Below are positions 1 through 8,231 of a stretch of 64,000 nt of DNA, in pieces. A model generated the notes under the pieces. That model worked only from the letters and a program-made list of their open reading frames with translations. It was not told the DNA's origin and did not search any database. Source of the stretch: DASSUC01 sp035649895 (GTDB lineage: Bacteria > Actinomycetota > Actinomycetes > Mycobacteriales > Micromonosporaceae); the NCBI GenBank assembly GCA_035649895.1, contig DASRIS010000018.1:26671-90670 (forward strand). The letters run 5' to 3'. Made by a program: the position numbers and the translations under genes. Position 1 is the first letter of the stretch. The number at the start of each line of letters is the position of its first letter.

Positions 1-809
1 TACTGCCGTTTGGGCGGCGGCACCTCGCGCCACTCGGCCACGGTGAGGAACGGGATGGTCTCCCCGTTGACCGTGTCGGAGATCGTCCGTGCGGTGTACG
101 TGCCGACCACCTCCACCCAGGTGTCGGCCGGCAGGCCGGCGGGCACGTTCCCAGTCATGCCGATCTTGATGGGCCGGGCGTCCGCGGCGCAGCAGGACAG
201 GATCATCCGGGCCAGGTACGGCTCCCCTTCGGGGCCGGTGAGCACGAATCCGGTGAGCTGGACCCGCCGCGACCCGATCGACAGCCCCTTGTCGAAGACG
301 GCGCGGGACGCGTAGTCCAGCACGCTGATCTTCGCGGGGTCACCCCCGGGCAACGGTGGGAAGTCGGAGACCTGCTGGCTGCCGAGGGCGGTGCCGGCCT
401 GGCCGGCGGCGTAGGAGCCGAGCGCCGGCGGGGCCACCAGCAGCAGGCCGAGCACGGGCAGGATCAGCAGCCACGCCACCCGCGGCTCACGATGGGAGTG
501 CTCCGGCTCGGGCCGGGAGTGCCCCGGCTCGGCGCGCGGGTGCCCTGGCCCCGGCTCGGCGCGCGGGTGCCCGGGTCCGGTGTGGGGATGCTCTGTCTCG
601 GGCTGGTCCGGGGCGAGGGTGGCGGCAGCGGCCGGGCGCAGGTCGTACCAGAGGGTCATCACCGCAGCGGCGACCAGCATCAGCGCGGCGGCGATGAGGA
701 ACGGCCGCAGCCCCTCCTTCACGTACCGCAGGTAGAGGTCGGTGAGGCTGGCCTTGAGCACGGCGCCGCCCAGGAGCAGCAGCACCACCGCCTGGCCCTG
801 ACGGTTCAC
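1..809 (-). CDS. TIGR03943 / DUF1980 family membrane protein (3' end at window edge)
   Basis: Translating the minus strand from a GTG at 809 gives an open frame to the window edge; the last two visible bases (TA) could begin the stop codon, so the gene is complete or nearly so. Two hydrophobic segments near the N-terminus flank a charged linker with repeated HPRAEPG-type units (about residues 70-105). The soluble C-terminal half contains LDYASRAVFDKG and ILSCCAADARP, the pattern of the DUF1980 (YcgQ-like) family that partners DUF318 permeases. The start overlaps the permease stop by 4 bp (GTGA), so the two are translationally coupled. In other actinobacteria such pairs are often Zur-controlled; no Zur box was identified here. 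The substrate is unknown. Confidence 0.8.
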   Translation of the reverse strand, partial: MNRQGQAVVLLLLGGAVLKASLTDLYLRYVKEGLRPFLIAAALMLVAAAVMTLWYDLRPAAAATLAPDQPETEHPHTGPGHPRAEPGPGHPRAEPGHSRPEPEHSHREPRVAWLLILPVLGLLLVAPPALGSYAAGQAGTALGSQQVSDFPPLPGGDPAKISVLDYASRAVFDKGLSIGSRRVQLTGFVLTGPEGEPYLARMILSCCAADARPIKIGMTGNVPAGLPADTWVEVVGTYTARTISDTVNGETIPFLTVAEWREVPPPKRQ

Positions 810-1840
810 AGCAGCACCCCTCCGACGGCCACCGACACCAGCACGGCGACGGCGAACGTGGCCGGCGCGAACCGCGCCGCGAAGCGCCGCCCGAACACGC
901 CGGTCTGCATCGAGATGAGCTTCAGGTCGACCATCGGGCCGACCACCAGGAAGGCCAGCCGCGACGTGAGCGAGAACTGCGACAGCGAGGCGGCGACGAA
1001 CGCGTCCGCCTCGGAGCAGATCGACAGCAGTACGGCGAGCAGCGCCAGCGCCAGCACGGACAGCACCGGGCTCTGCGCAAGCGAGGACAGCCAGCGCTCC
1101 GGCACGAGCACGTTGATGAACGCCGCCGCCATCGCGCCGAGCACCAGGAACCCGCCGGCGTGCCCGATATCGTGGCGCACCGCGGACCAGAACGCCCGCC
1201 CGCGGGACGCGTCGTCCAGGTCCGGCCGGTGCGGCAGGCGGATCCAGTCGGTGCGGCCCAGCCGCAGCCAAAGCCAGCCCATGACCACAGCGACGACCAG
1301 GCTGGCGCCGCCGCGGGCGACCACCATCTCCGGGTTGTTCGGGAAGGCCACGGCCGTGGCGGTCAGCACGACCGGGTTGACCGCCGGCGCGGCGAGCAGG
1401 AATGCCAGCGCAGCCGCGGGGGTCACGCCGCGGCGCATCAGCGAGCCGGCGATCGGCACCGCCCCGCACTCACACCCCGGCAGCACCACCCCGGCGCAGC
1501 CGGCGACCGGCACCGCGAGCGCTGGATGGCGTGGCAGGGCCCTGGCCCAGAACGAGCGGGGCACGAACACCGCGATAGCGGCCGACAGGGCTACGCCGAA
1601 GACGAGGAAGGGGGTTGCCTGCACCATGATCGAGACGAAGACCGTGGTCCAGGTCGCCAGCCGCGGGTCGGAGATGGCACCGGCGATCGTCCCGCGGAAG
1701 ACCACCAGCAGCACCAGCAGGACGGCGAGGACCTCGACCGAGCCGATCCGGTCGCCAAAGAGACGACCCCGCTGCGGTGGCGGGGCCTTGCTCGTATCCC
1801 CCGGGCCGGGTGGGGCCGGCGACGGGGCAACGGCGGTCAC
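806..1840 (-). CDS. DUF318 / YcgR-type permease
   Basis: Predicted 344-residue inner-membrane protein starting at GTG 1840. It has about eight hydrophobic segments in two homologous halves. The motif GCECGAVP lies near residue 115 in the first half and is characteristic of the DUF318 permease family (related to ArsP and YcgR). The second half carries SEADAFVAASL, the equivalent re-entrant motif. It is coupled by a 4-bp overlap to the DUF1980 partner downstream. What is transported is not evident; metal-related stress roles are proposed for relatives. The adjoining TPP riboswitch reads the other way and does not control it. Confidence 0.85.
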   Translation of the reverse strand: MTAVAPSPAPPGPGDTSKAPPPQRGRLFGDRIGSVEVLAVLLVLLVVFRGTIAGAISDPRLATWTTVFVSIMVQATPFLVFGVALSAAIAVFVPRSFWARALPRHPALAVPVAGCAGVVLPGCECGAVPIAGSLMRRGVTPAAALAFLLAAPAVNPVVLTATAVAFPNNPEMVVARGGASLVVAVVMGWLWLRLGRTDWIRLPHRPDLDDASRGRAFWSAVRHDIGHAGGFLVLGAMAAAFINVLVPERWLSSLAQSPVLSVLALALLAVLLSICSEADAFVAASLSQFSLTSRLAFLVVGPMVDLKLISMQTGVFGRRFAARFAPATFAVAVLVSVAVGGVLL

Positions 1841-1904
1841 ACGCAGAGGCTACCGTGGTCGGGCACAGGGCAGAAATGTTAGCGTCTGCGCAACAACTTC
1901 ACAT

Positions 1905-2010
<106 letters not shown>

Positions 2011-2101
2011 CGAGACCTCCAGCAGCGGCGCCGCGCCGGGCACTCTCCCCCGGCACGGCGTGCGTCTTCTCCTGGTTCGCTCTTGGACTGGGAGGCAACT
2101 C

Positions 2102-2686
2102 ATGAAACAACCCACTGCCAGCCGGTGGCGCACCGTCGACATCGTTGTCGCGTCCGTGCTAGGCGTCGCCTTCGGCGTCATCTTCTGGGCGTGGAGCCTG
2201 TTATGGAACGGCCCGGCCGACGCGATCCCGCTGCCCGCCCGAGCGGTGATCTACGGCGTCTGGCTGGTGCCGGCGGTCCTCGGTGGCCTGGTGATCCGCA
2301 AGCCGGGCGCAGCCTTCTACACCGAGACCGTTGCCGCGCTCGTCTCCGTCGCGCTCGGCACCATCTGGGGCTGGACGCTCGTACTGCAAGGGCCGATCCA
2401 GGGGATCGCCGCCGAGGTCGCGTTCGCGCTGTTCGCGTACCGGCTGTGGGGGCTGGCGGTGGCCACGGTCGCGGCTGCTTTCGCCGGGCTCGCCGCCGGC
2501 GTCTACGACAAGGTCGCCTGGTACCCGGACCTCTCCTGGGTCTCCTTCGGGGTCCCGTTCATCCTGATCACCGTGGCCAGCTCGATGGTGGTCGCCGGCT
2601 TCGGGTCGTGGGCGCTGACCCGCGCCCTCGCCCAGACCGGCGTGCTGGACCCGTTCCCCTCTGGACGGGAACGGGCGCTGGTCTGA
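2102..2686 (+). CDS. ykoE: ECF transporter substrate-binding (S) component, YkoE family
   Basis: 194-residue membrane protein with about five to six hydrophobic helices, typical of ECF S components. The start ATG at 2102 is preceded by GGAGG at 2090-2094; an upstream in-frame start at 2060 has no such site. The family assignment rests on the YkoE-like pattern (RKPGAAFYTE, VAFALFAYRLWGL) and on its position directly after a TPP riboswitch and before the duplicated ATPase and T component. It should bind thiamine or hydroxymethylpyrimidine at the cell surface and hand it to the T/A module for import. Confidence 0.88.
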   Translation: MKQPTASRWRTVDIVVASVLGVAFGVIFWAWSLLWNGPADAIPLPARAVIYGVWLVPAVLGGLVIRKPGAAFYTETVAALVSVALGTIWGWTLVLQGPIQGIAAEVAFALFAYRLWGLAVATVAAAFAGLAAGVYDKVAWYPDLSWVSFGVPFILITVASSMVVAGFGSWALTRALAQTGVLDPFPSGRERALV

Positions 2687-2693
2687 GCCGGCC

Positions 2694-4247
2694 GTGGCAG
2701 AGGTCGAGCTGCGCGGCTTCGGCTGGCGGCACGCCGGTCGCCGAGCCTGGGCGCTGCGCGGCGTCGACCTGCGGATAGAAGCTGGCGAGCGGGTGCTCCT
2801 GCTCGGGCCCTCCGGGGCCGGCAAGAGCACCCTGCTCGCCGCCCTCGCCGGCCTGCTCGCCGAGGACTCCGGCGAGCAGGAGGGTACGGCCCGGGTGGCG
2901 GGCCAGCCCAGCCGTACCGCCCGGGAGCTGACCGGGATCGTCTTCCAGGACCCGCAGACCCAGCTCGTGATGGCCCGCTCCGGCGACGACGTGGCGTTCG
3001 GCCTGGAGAACCGGGGCGTGCCGGCAGCCGAGATCTGGCCCCGGGTGGACGCGGCGCTGGCCGCGGTCGGCTTCCCCTACGGGCGGGACCGGCGGGTCGA
3101 GGCGCTCTCCGGCGGCGAGCAGCAGCGCCTGGCCCTGGCCGGGGTGCTCGCGCTGCGCCCGCGGCTGCTGCTGCTCGACGAGCCCACCGCCAACCTGGAC
3201 CCGGCCGGGGCGGCCCTGGTACGGGCCGCGCTGGCCACCATCTCAGGCGTGACAACGGTGCTCGTGGAGCACCGGGTCGCCGAGGCGCTGCCGCTGGTCG
3301 ACCGGGTGGTGGTGCTGGAGCCCGGTGGCGGGGTGCAGGCGGACGGCGTACCAGAGAAGGTCTTTGCGCTGCACGGCGAGGAGCTCGCGGCCCGCGGGGT
3401 CTGGGTGCCGGGGCGCCCGCTGCCCGCGCGGCTCGCCGCCTGCCCGCCCGGCACGGAGCTGCTGCGCGGCGACCGGCTCAGCTTCCGGCACGCCGGCGCC
3501 GCCCGCCCGGCGCTGTCCGAGGTGGACATCACGGTACGCGGCTGCGAGGCGCTCGCCGTGGTGGGGCCGAACGGGGCCGGCAAGTCCACGCTCGCCCTGC
3601 TGCTGGGCGGGCTGCTCGGTCCGACCACGGGGACGGTGCGGGCCTCGCCCGCCCTGGCCGGGGCGGACGCGGCCAGGCCGCCGCACCGGTGGCGGGCCGC
3701 GGCGCTGACCAGCCGGATCGGCTCGGTGTTCCAGAACCCCGAGCACCAGTTCGTCACCACGCAGGTCCGCGACGAGCTGGCCCTGGGTGGGGTGCCTCCG
3801 TCGATTGTGGGCCTGCTGCTGGACCGGCTGGGGCTGGCCGGGCTCGCCGCCGCCAACCCGTACACGCTGTCCGGTGGGGAGCAGCGGCGGCTCAGCGTGG
3901 CGACGGCGCTGGCCGGCGCGGCCATCCCCGGGCCCCGGCCGCTCGACAGCCCTCGCCTGCTCGTGCTCGACGAGCCCACGTTCGGGCAGGACCGGCGCAC
4001 CTGGATCGCGCTGGTCGAGCTCCTCGCCGACCTTCGCGACCTGGGCCACGGCATCGTCACGGTCACCCACGACGCCGACTTCGTCGCCGCCCTCGCCGAC
4101 CGGGCCGTGCCCCTCCCCGAGCCGCCTACGCCGCCTCACGCTCCACATCCGCCGCATCCCGACCCACCCGCGCCACCCCCCTTCCCGACTGCACCGCCGC
4201 ATCCCCACTCGCCTGCGCCACCCCGCGACCGGACCGAGCCGCGGTGA
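2694..4247 (+). CDS. ykoD: ECF transporter ATPase with two fused ABC domains (YkoD type)
   Basis: 517 residues starting at GTG 2694, only 7 bp after ykoE. Two complete ABC cassettes are visible. The first has Walker A GPSGAGKST near residue 40, signature LSGGEQQRL and Walker B LLLLDEPTAN. The second has GPNGAGKST, LSGGEQRRL and LLVLDEPTFG. This tandem arrangement replaces the separate EcfA and EcfA' subunits. The last roughly 45 residues are a Pro/His-rich tail (repeated PPHP) with no family counterpart that I recognise. ATP hydrolysis here powers uptake through YkoE and YkoC. Confidence 0.92.
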   Translation: MAEVELRGFGWRHAGRRAWALRGVDLRIEAGERVLLLGPSGAGKSTLLAALAGLLAEDSGEQEGTARVAGQPSRTARELTGIVFQDPQTQLVMARSGDDVAFGLENRGVPAAEIWPRVDAALAAVGFPYGRDRRVEALSGGEQQRLALAGVLALRPRLLLLDEPTANLDPAGAALVRAALATISGVTTVLVEHRVAEALPLVDRVVVLEPGGGVQADGVPEKVFALHGEELAARGVWVPGRPLPARLAACPPGTELLRGDRLSFRHAGAARPALSEVDITVRGCEALAVVGPNGAGKSTLALLLGGLLGPTTGTVRASPALAGADAARPPHRWRAAALTSRIGSVFQNPEHQFVTTQVRDELALGGVPPSIVGLLLDRLGLAGLAAANPYTLSGGEQRRLSVATALAGAAIPGPRPLDSPRLLVLDEPTFGQDRRTWIALVELLADLRDLGHGIVTVTHDADFVAALADRAVPLPEPPTPPHAPHPPHPDPPAPPPFPTAPPHPHSPAPPRDRTEPR

Positions 4248-5044
4248 GGTTCGCCGCGCCGATGGCCGACCCGGGCGCCCTGCTCGCCCGGCGCAACCCG
4301 GTGGCGAAGCTGGCCGCATCGGGTGTGCTCACGCTCGCGCTCCTGGCCACGCTGGACCCGGTGGCGCCAGCTCTCGCGCTCGCCCTGGAGCTGGCCGTGG
4401 TGCCGCTGTTCGGCGTGGCGTACGGCACGCTGCTGCGGCGCGCCTTCCCGATCCTGCTCTCGGCGGTCGGGGTGGTGGTCGCGCTCGGAGTGTTCGCGGC
4501 TCAGCGCACTGGCGAGGCACTGTTCGCCATCGGCCCGCTGGTCATCACGACCGGTCTGCTGAACAACGCCCTTGGCCTGGCGCTGCGGGTCGTCGCGGTG
4601 GCCCTGCCCGGCGTGCTGGTCTTCGCCAGCACCGACCCGACCGACCTCGCCGACGCGCTGGTGCAGCACCTCAAGGCGCCGGCGCGGTTCGCGATCGGGG
4701 CACTCGCCGCGTTCCGGCTCGCCCCGCTGCTGGGTGCCGAGTGGGAGCTGCTGCGCATGGCCCGGCGGGCGCGGGGGGTCGACCCCGGCCGCAACCCAGT
4801 CGCCCACCTGCGTCTGTTCTGGTCAACCGCGTTCGCGCTGCTGGTCGGTGCGATTCGGCGAGGCACCCGGCTCGCCGCCGCGATGGACGCGCGCGGGTTC
4901 GACTCCGGCGTCCCGCGGACCATCGCGCGCCCGCAGCGCTTCGGCGCCGCTGACTGGGCGCTGGTCACCGCCGCAGCCGGGGCCGCCGCGCTGGCACTCG
5001 GCACCAGCCTCGCCCTGGGCACCTTCCGCCCCCTGCTCGGCTGA
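4244..5044 (+). CDS. ykoC: ECF transporter transmembrane (T) component, YkoC type
   Basis: 266 residues if translation begins at GTG 4244, which overlaps the ykoD stop (GTGA); an ATG at 4262 is an alternative. The protein has an N-terminal NPVAKLAASG signature, several hydrophobic helices and a cytoplasmic loop containing MARRARGVDPGRNP and AAAMDARGFDSG. These match the two Ala-Arg-Gly coupling motifs of EcfT proteins that contact the ATPases. It is the last gene of the TPP-regulated operon and completes a full ECF importer. Confidence 0.9.
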   Translation: MRFAAPMADPGALLARRNPVAKLAASGVLTLALLATLDPVAPALALALELAVVPLFGVAYGTLLRRAFPILLSAVGVVVALGVFAAQRTGEALFAIGPLVITTGLLNNALGLALRVVAVALPGVLVFASTDPTDLADALVQHLKAPARFAIGALAAFRLAPLLGAEWELLRMARRARGVDPGRNPVAHLRLFWSTAFALLVGAIRRGTRLAAAMDARGFDSGVPRTIARPQRFGAADWALVTAAAGAAALALGTSLALGTFRPLLG

Positions 5045-5067
5045 GCTCTGAACTCTGGACCGGCCAC

Positions 5068-5128
5068 GATCATTGGACGGCTACCGTGAATCCGCCTGGC
5101 GATTTTTGTCGGTAGGTGTCCAATGATC
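5068..5128. repeat. 19-bp imperfect inverted repeat at the ykoC/uppS convergent junction
   Basis: The left arm 5068-5086 (GATCATTGGACGGCTACCG) and right arm 5110-5128 (CGGTAGGTGTCCAATGATC) pair with two mismatches around a 23-base loop containing TTTTT. The uppS stop codon (5081-5083) lies in the left arm and the uppS C-terminal codons in the right arm. It may act as a bidirectional terminator for the convergent genes. The long arms also resemble a small palindromic repeat element that has been captured into the end of uppS. Confidence 0.7.
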
Positions 5129-5947
5129 TCCGTCGGGCGGTGCCACCGGATTGGGCAGGGCGCCGCCGTAGCGGCGGTCGCGCCGGGCGAACAGCTCGCA
5201 CGCGTACCACAGGTGCCGCCGGTCGAAGTCCGGCCACAGCGTGTCGAGCGAGACGAACTCGGCGTACGCGGCCTGCCAGATCAGGTAGTTGGAGAGCCGC
5301 TGCTCGCCGGAGGAGCGCAGGACCAGGTCCACATCCGGGATCTCGGGCCGGTAGAGGTAGCGCGCGAACACCCTTTCGGTGACCCGGTCAGGCCGCACCC
5401 GGCCCGCGGCCACGTCAGCGGCGAGGGCGGCCGCCGCATCGGCGATCTCCGCCCGGCCGCCGTAGTTCACGCAGAACTGCAGCGTCAGCACGTCGTTGTG
5501 GCGGGACAGCTCCTCGGCGTACTCCAGCTCGGAGATGACGCTCGCCCACAGCCTGGGCCGGCGGCCCGCCCACCGCACGCGTACCCCCAGCTCGTGCAGC
5601 TGGTCGCGGCGGCGACGGATGACGTCGCGGTTGAAGCCCATCAGGAAGCGGATCTCCTCCGGGGACCGCTTCCAGTTCTCGGTGGAGAACGCGTACGCGG
5701 AGATGTTCCGGATGCCCAGCTCGATGGCGCCCTCGATGACGTCGAAGAGGGCCGCCTCCCCCGCCTCGTGCCCCTTGGTGCGGGGCAGCCCGCGCTGCTT
5801 GGCCCAGCGCCCGTTGCCGTCCATGATGATCGCCACATGGTTCGGGACCGCCCCGGCGGGCAGGGCCGGCGGGCGTGCCCCGGACGGATGTGGTGACGGC
5901 GGCTTTACCTGGCGGAGGGCACGGCCACCGGTCGAGGGTCTCCTCAA
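5081..5947 (-). CDS. uppS: isoprenyl transferase / undecaprenyl diphosphate synthase family
   Basis: 288-residue cis-prenyltransferase that chain-extends with isopentenyl diphosphate to make the lipid carrier for cell-wall synthesis. The signature HVAIIMDGNGRWAKQRG (about residues 38-54) includes the catalytic Asp, and the C-terminal RSSGEQRLSNYLIWQ binds the substrate. The apparent start is TTG at 5947, overlapping the recO stop by 4 bp with GGGAG just upstream; no other in-frame start precedes the signature. Chain length cannot be deduced, since actinomycetes often carry two paralogues of different product length. The last residues are encoded by an inverted-repeat arm. Confidence 0.93.
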   Translation of the reverse strand: MRRPSTGGRALRQVKPPSPHPSGARPPALPAGAVPNHVAIIMDGNGRWAKQRGLPRTKGHEAGEAALFDVIEGAIELGIRNISAYAFSTENWKRSPEEIRFLMGFNRDVIRRRRDQLHELGVRVRWAGRRPRLWASVISELEYAEELSRHNDVLTLQFCVNYGGRAEIADAAAALAADVAAGRVRPDRVTERVFARYLYRPEIPDVDLVLRSSGEQRLSNYLIWQAAYAEFVSLDTLWPDFDRRHLWYACELFARRDRRYGGALPNPVAPPDGDHWTPTDKNRQADSR

Positions 5948-6705
5948 GCGGGCTCCCGGGGTTCGCGGTCAACCAGTGGCAGCGAGCGTAGCCCCCGCTC
6001 CAGATGCCACTGCAGGTGTGCCGCGACCAGGCCCGAGCACTCGCGGCGGGTGAACACCTCGGCCCGGCCAGCGACCCCCCAGTCGCCCCCCGCAAGGGCG
6101 GCCATCAGGTCCAGGGTGGCCGGCGCCGGATGGGCGGCGCCGGGGGGGCGGCAGTCCGGGCAGACACAACCCCCAGCGGGTACGGAGAACGAGCGGTGCT
6201 GCCCCGGCGCGCCGCACACCGCGCACGCGGTCAGCGCCGGCGCCCAGCCGGCGAGCCCCATGGCCCGCAGCAGGTACGCGTCGAGCACCAGCGTGGCGGG
6301 CCGGCCGGTCTCTGCCAGCGCCCGCACCGCGGCGAGCGTCAGCAGGAACAGCCGCAGCGCCGGCTCCTCCTCGACCGGGGTGAGCCGCTCGGCGGTCTCC
6401 GCGACCGCGCTCGCCGCGGTGTAGCGGGAGTAGTCGGCCAGGAACCGCTTGCCGTAGAGCTCCACGCCCTCCACCTGGCTGATCGTGTGCAGCGACCGGC
6501 CTTCGGTGATCTGCAAGTCCACGTGCCCGAACGGCTCCAGCCGGCCGCCGATGCGGGACATGGTCCGGCGTACCCCTCTGGCGACCGCGCGGACCCGGCC
6601 GTGCCGGCGGGTCAGCAGCGTGATGACCCGGTCCGACTCGCCGATCTTCTGGCAGCGCAGCACCACCGCGTCGTCGCGGAAGACTGGGCGGCGCAGGCCG
6701 GGCAC
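5944..6705 (-). CDS. recO: DNA repair protein RecO
   Basis: 253 residues starting at GTG 6705, with GGGGGAG nine bases upstream. RecO loads RecA onto SSB-coated DNA in the RecFOR pathway. The N-terminal OB-fold is visible as DDAVVLRCQKIGESDRVITL and RVRAVARGVRR. The helical C-terminal domain carries the zinc knuckle, with C-AVC near residue 170 and CVCPDC near residue 192. recO followed by uppS is a conserved actinobacterial pair and overlaps here by 4 bp. Confidence 0.94.
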   Translation of the reverse strand: MPGLRRPVFRDDAVVLRCQKIGESDRVITLLTRRHGRVRAVARGVRRTMSRIGGRLEPFGHVDLQITEGRSLHTISQVEGVELYGKRFLADYSRYTAASAVAETAERLTPVEEEPALRLFLLTLAAVRALAETGRPATLVLDAYLLRAMGLAGWAPALTACAVCGAPGQHRSFSVPAGGCVCPDCRPPGAAHPAPATLDLMAALAGGDWGVAGRAEVFTRRECSGLVAAHLQWHLERGLRSLPLVDREPREPA

Positions 6706-6725
6706 GGTTGTATTCTCCCCCGACC

Positions 6726-6863
6726 ATGCCGCGGGTCCGCGCCACGCCCCCGAACCCGGTGCGGGTCGCAGGCCGCACCGGCTCCGGCGACATAACCCTC
6801 ACCGGCGTCTCCGCGGTCGACGTGACTACCGGCTCCGGCCGGATCACGGTCCGCCGCGCCTGA
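6726..6863 (+). pseudogene. short DUF4097-like (beta-helix repeat) remnant
   Basis: A 45-codon frame from ATG 6726 to TGA 6861. Its second half reads GSGDITLTGVS then VDVTTGSGRITV, which resembles the repeating beta-strand units of DUF4097/DUF4098 adhesin-like proteins. Those proteins are normally over 200 residues, so this is at most a scrap of one or a very small gene. It lies 20 bp from the divergent recO start, next to a toxin-antitoxin insertion, which fits a degraded recombination boundary. No convincing ribosome-binding site is present. Confidence 0.4.
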
Positions 6864-6902
6864 CCGATGACCCGAGCAGTCTCGGACGAACGCCTCGCCG
6901 TG

Positions 6903-7322
6903 CTACCGGTACCGCTTCCGGCGTGGCGGTCCAGCATCGCCGATCACGAAGAAGCCGGTCCGGCGGTCGCGAACATGCTGGTAGATAACCTTCTGGCGGG
7001 AGTGGGACCGTTCCGCGCGGGTGCGGACAGGCAGCTCGGCGCTGTCCAGACAGTGGACCGATCCGCGATGTTTGCGCAGCAACGTATCCACCGCATCCTG
7101 GGTAGCGATCCGAGCGTCCTGTGTCAGCAACGACCATCCATGGATAAGTCCGTACTCGATCCACTCGGGATCGCTGACATTCTCTGCATCGTCGGGGAAA
7201 TGATCTCCGATGAGGTGGACCGCCCATCCCCAGTCGATGAGAAGCCGCGGGGCGCCCTTGCCAAGGCACCGGTCGGCAAAGAGCTCAGGCGGCGACCCGG
7301 ACGAGCGCCCGGACCTGCTCAA
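6903..7322 (-). CDS. PIN-like toxin, VapC45-type
   Basis: About 139 residues. The N-terminal half has LFADRCLGKG, DWGWAVHLIGDHF, PEWIEYG and LLTQDARI, which place acidic residues as in the VapC45/DUF5615-like PIN fold. PIN toxins are Mg-dependent ribonucleases. The only in-frame start ahead of the domain is TTG 7322, which gives a 38-bp overlap with the antitoxin gene; translation is probably coupled. The antitoxin precedes the toxin in the same operon, as in mycobacterial VapBC45. The C-terminal part (RTRAERSHSRQ, DAGPPRRKRYR) is basic. The target RNA is unknown. Confidence 0.72.
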   Translation of the reverse strand: MSRSGRSSGSPPELFADRCLGKGAPRLLIDWGWAVHLIGDHFPDDAENVSDPEWIEYGLIHGWSLLTQDARIATQDAVDTLLRKHRGSVHCLDSAELPVRTRAERSHSRQKVIYQHVRDRRTGFFVIGDAGPPRRKRYR

Positions 7323-7917
7323 CGGTTAGGCCGTACTCGTCGGCGACGACATCAGAGGGCTCTCCGGCTTTCCACATGCCGAGGACGGCGGTTACCGGGA
7401 CCCTGGCCGGTTCGACTATCGGGGCGCCCCAGGCGGACCGCGGGTCGATGACGACCTTGGCCACCGCGGGGTCATACATCCGAAGGGTCAGCCGGGTGGG
7501 AAAGTCATCGTCCTCCTCCCATACGATGTAGCGGAGGTAGTCATTGATGACCTCCCGGAACGGCAGCTGACCGTCACCGGCCCGCACTACCTCGTCGGTC
7601 TCGAGGTAGTGGATGAACACATCAATGCCGTCAGTCGCGATACGGCGGCTGGCCAGGCCGTACTCGGTTCCGAACTGGCGGCGGACCCCGGCCGCCGCAC
7701 TGGCGATCTTGGCTGGTGACAGGCCGAGGCTGCGCAGCGACCGCAGGACGTACGCCTCGATCAGGGCGATGAAGGGCACCGACGGGTGTCCACGTCGGGC
7801 GGGCTTGATGCTGTGGACGAGCGGTCGTCCAGCGGTCTCGTGGGTCAGCCAGTGCCGGATCGTGCGCTCCGCGTACTGGCGCGCTGTGGCTCCTCGATGG
7901 TTGCCGCCGGGCTGCAC
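7285..7917 (-). CDS. DUF433-type antitoxin, VapB45-like
   Basis: 210 residues. The C-terminal 50 residues (VVIDPRSAWGAPIVEPARVPV through ADEYGLTVEQVRALV) form a DUF433 domain with its typical helix-turn-helix. The N-terminal half (HPSVPFIALIEAYVLRSLRSLGLSPAKI) resembles the MerR-like N-terminal domain of the VapB45 group. It should bind and neutralise the overlapping PIN toxin and repress its own promoter; a perfect inverted repeat lies 13 bp upstream of the start. A GTG at 7917 is taken as start. The pair interrupts the era-recO housekeeping run, which suggests acquisition by transfer. Confidence 0.75.
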   Translation of the reverse strand: MQPGGNHRGATARQYAERTIRHWLTHETAGRPLVHSIKPARRGHPSVPFIALIEAYVLRSLRSLGLSPAKIASAAAGVRRQFGTEYGLASRRIATDGIDVFIHYLETDEVVRAGDGQLPFREVINDYLRYIVWEEDDDFPTRLTLRMYDPAVAKVVIDPRSAWGAPIVEPARVPVTAVLGMWKAGEPSDVVADEYGLTVEQVRALVRVAA

Positions 7918-7929
7918 TCGTCGACCGGC

Positions 7930-7945
7930 ATACCTTGCACGGTAT
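7930..7945. promoter_or_regulatory. inverted repeat ATACC-N6-GGTAT, candidate antitoxin operator
   Basis: Perfect 5-bp inverted repeat with 6-base spacer, placed 13 bp upstream of the DUF433 antitoxin start. Position and symmetry fit an autoregulatory operator of a toxin-antitoxin operon. No second copy was seen. Confidence 0.45.
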
Positions 7946-7981
7946 CAGCGGGCCCCTACCGCAACACCACTACTGCATAGC

Positions 7982-8230
7982 TCATGCACCAATAGCGCGA
8001 CGGCGAGCCAGGTCGGCGCGCACCGTAGCGAGATCGGTGCCGGGTTCGCCCCGGGCCAGCGCGCTGAGGCTCTCGGAGATCCGCTCCACGGACCCGGAGT
8101 CGCCAAGGATCTCCAATGTCATCTCCAGCCCTTCGGAATCATCTCGTGACCCGCTGTGCTGCTGGCATACCCGCCGCACAAGCTCGTAGAAACGAGCCTC
8201 TGCCGCTGCGATGGTGGGAGGACCGGCCAC
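7982..8230 (-). CDS. small hypothetical protein coupled to era
   Basis: 82 residues from GTG 8230, beginning 1 base after the era stop codon, so it is probably translated from the same message. The sequence is largely helical and charged: TIAAAEARFYELVRRVCQQ, then ERISESLSALARGE and TVRADLARRR. The C-terminal run is similar in style to small antitoxins, but no toxin partner lies beside it apart from the separate PIN/DUF433 pair. No family is recognised and no function is proposed. Confidence 0.6.
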   Translation of the reverse strand: MAGPPTIAAAEARFYELVRRVCQQHSGSRDDSEGLEMTLEILGDSGSVERISESLSALARGEPGTDLATVRADLARRRAIGA

Positions 8231-8231
8231 C

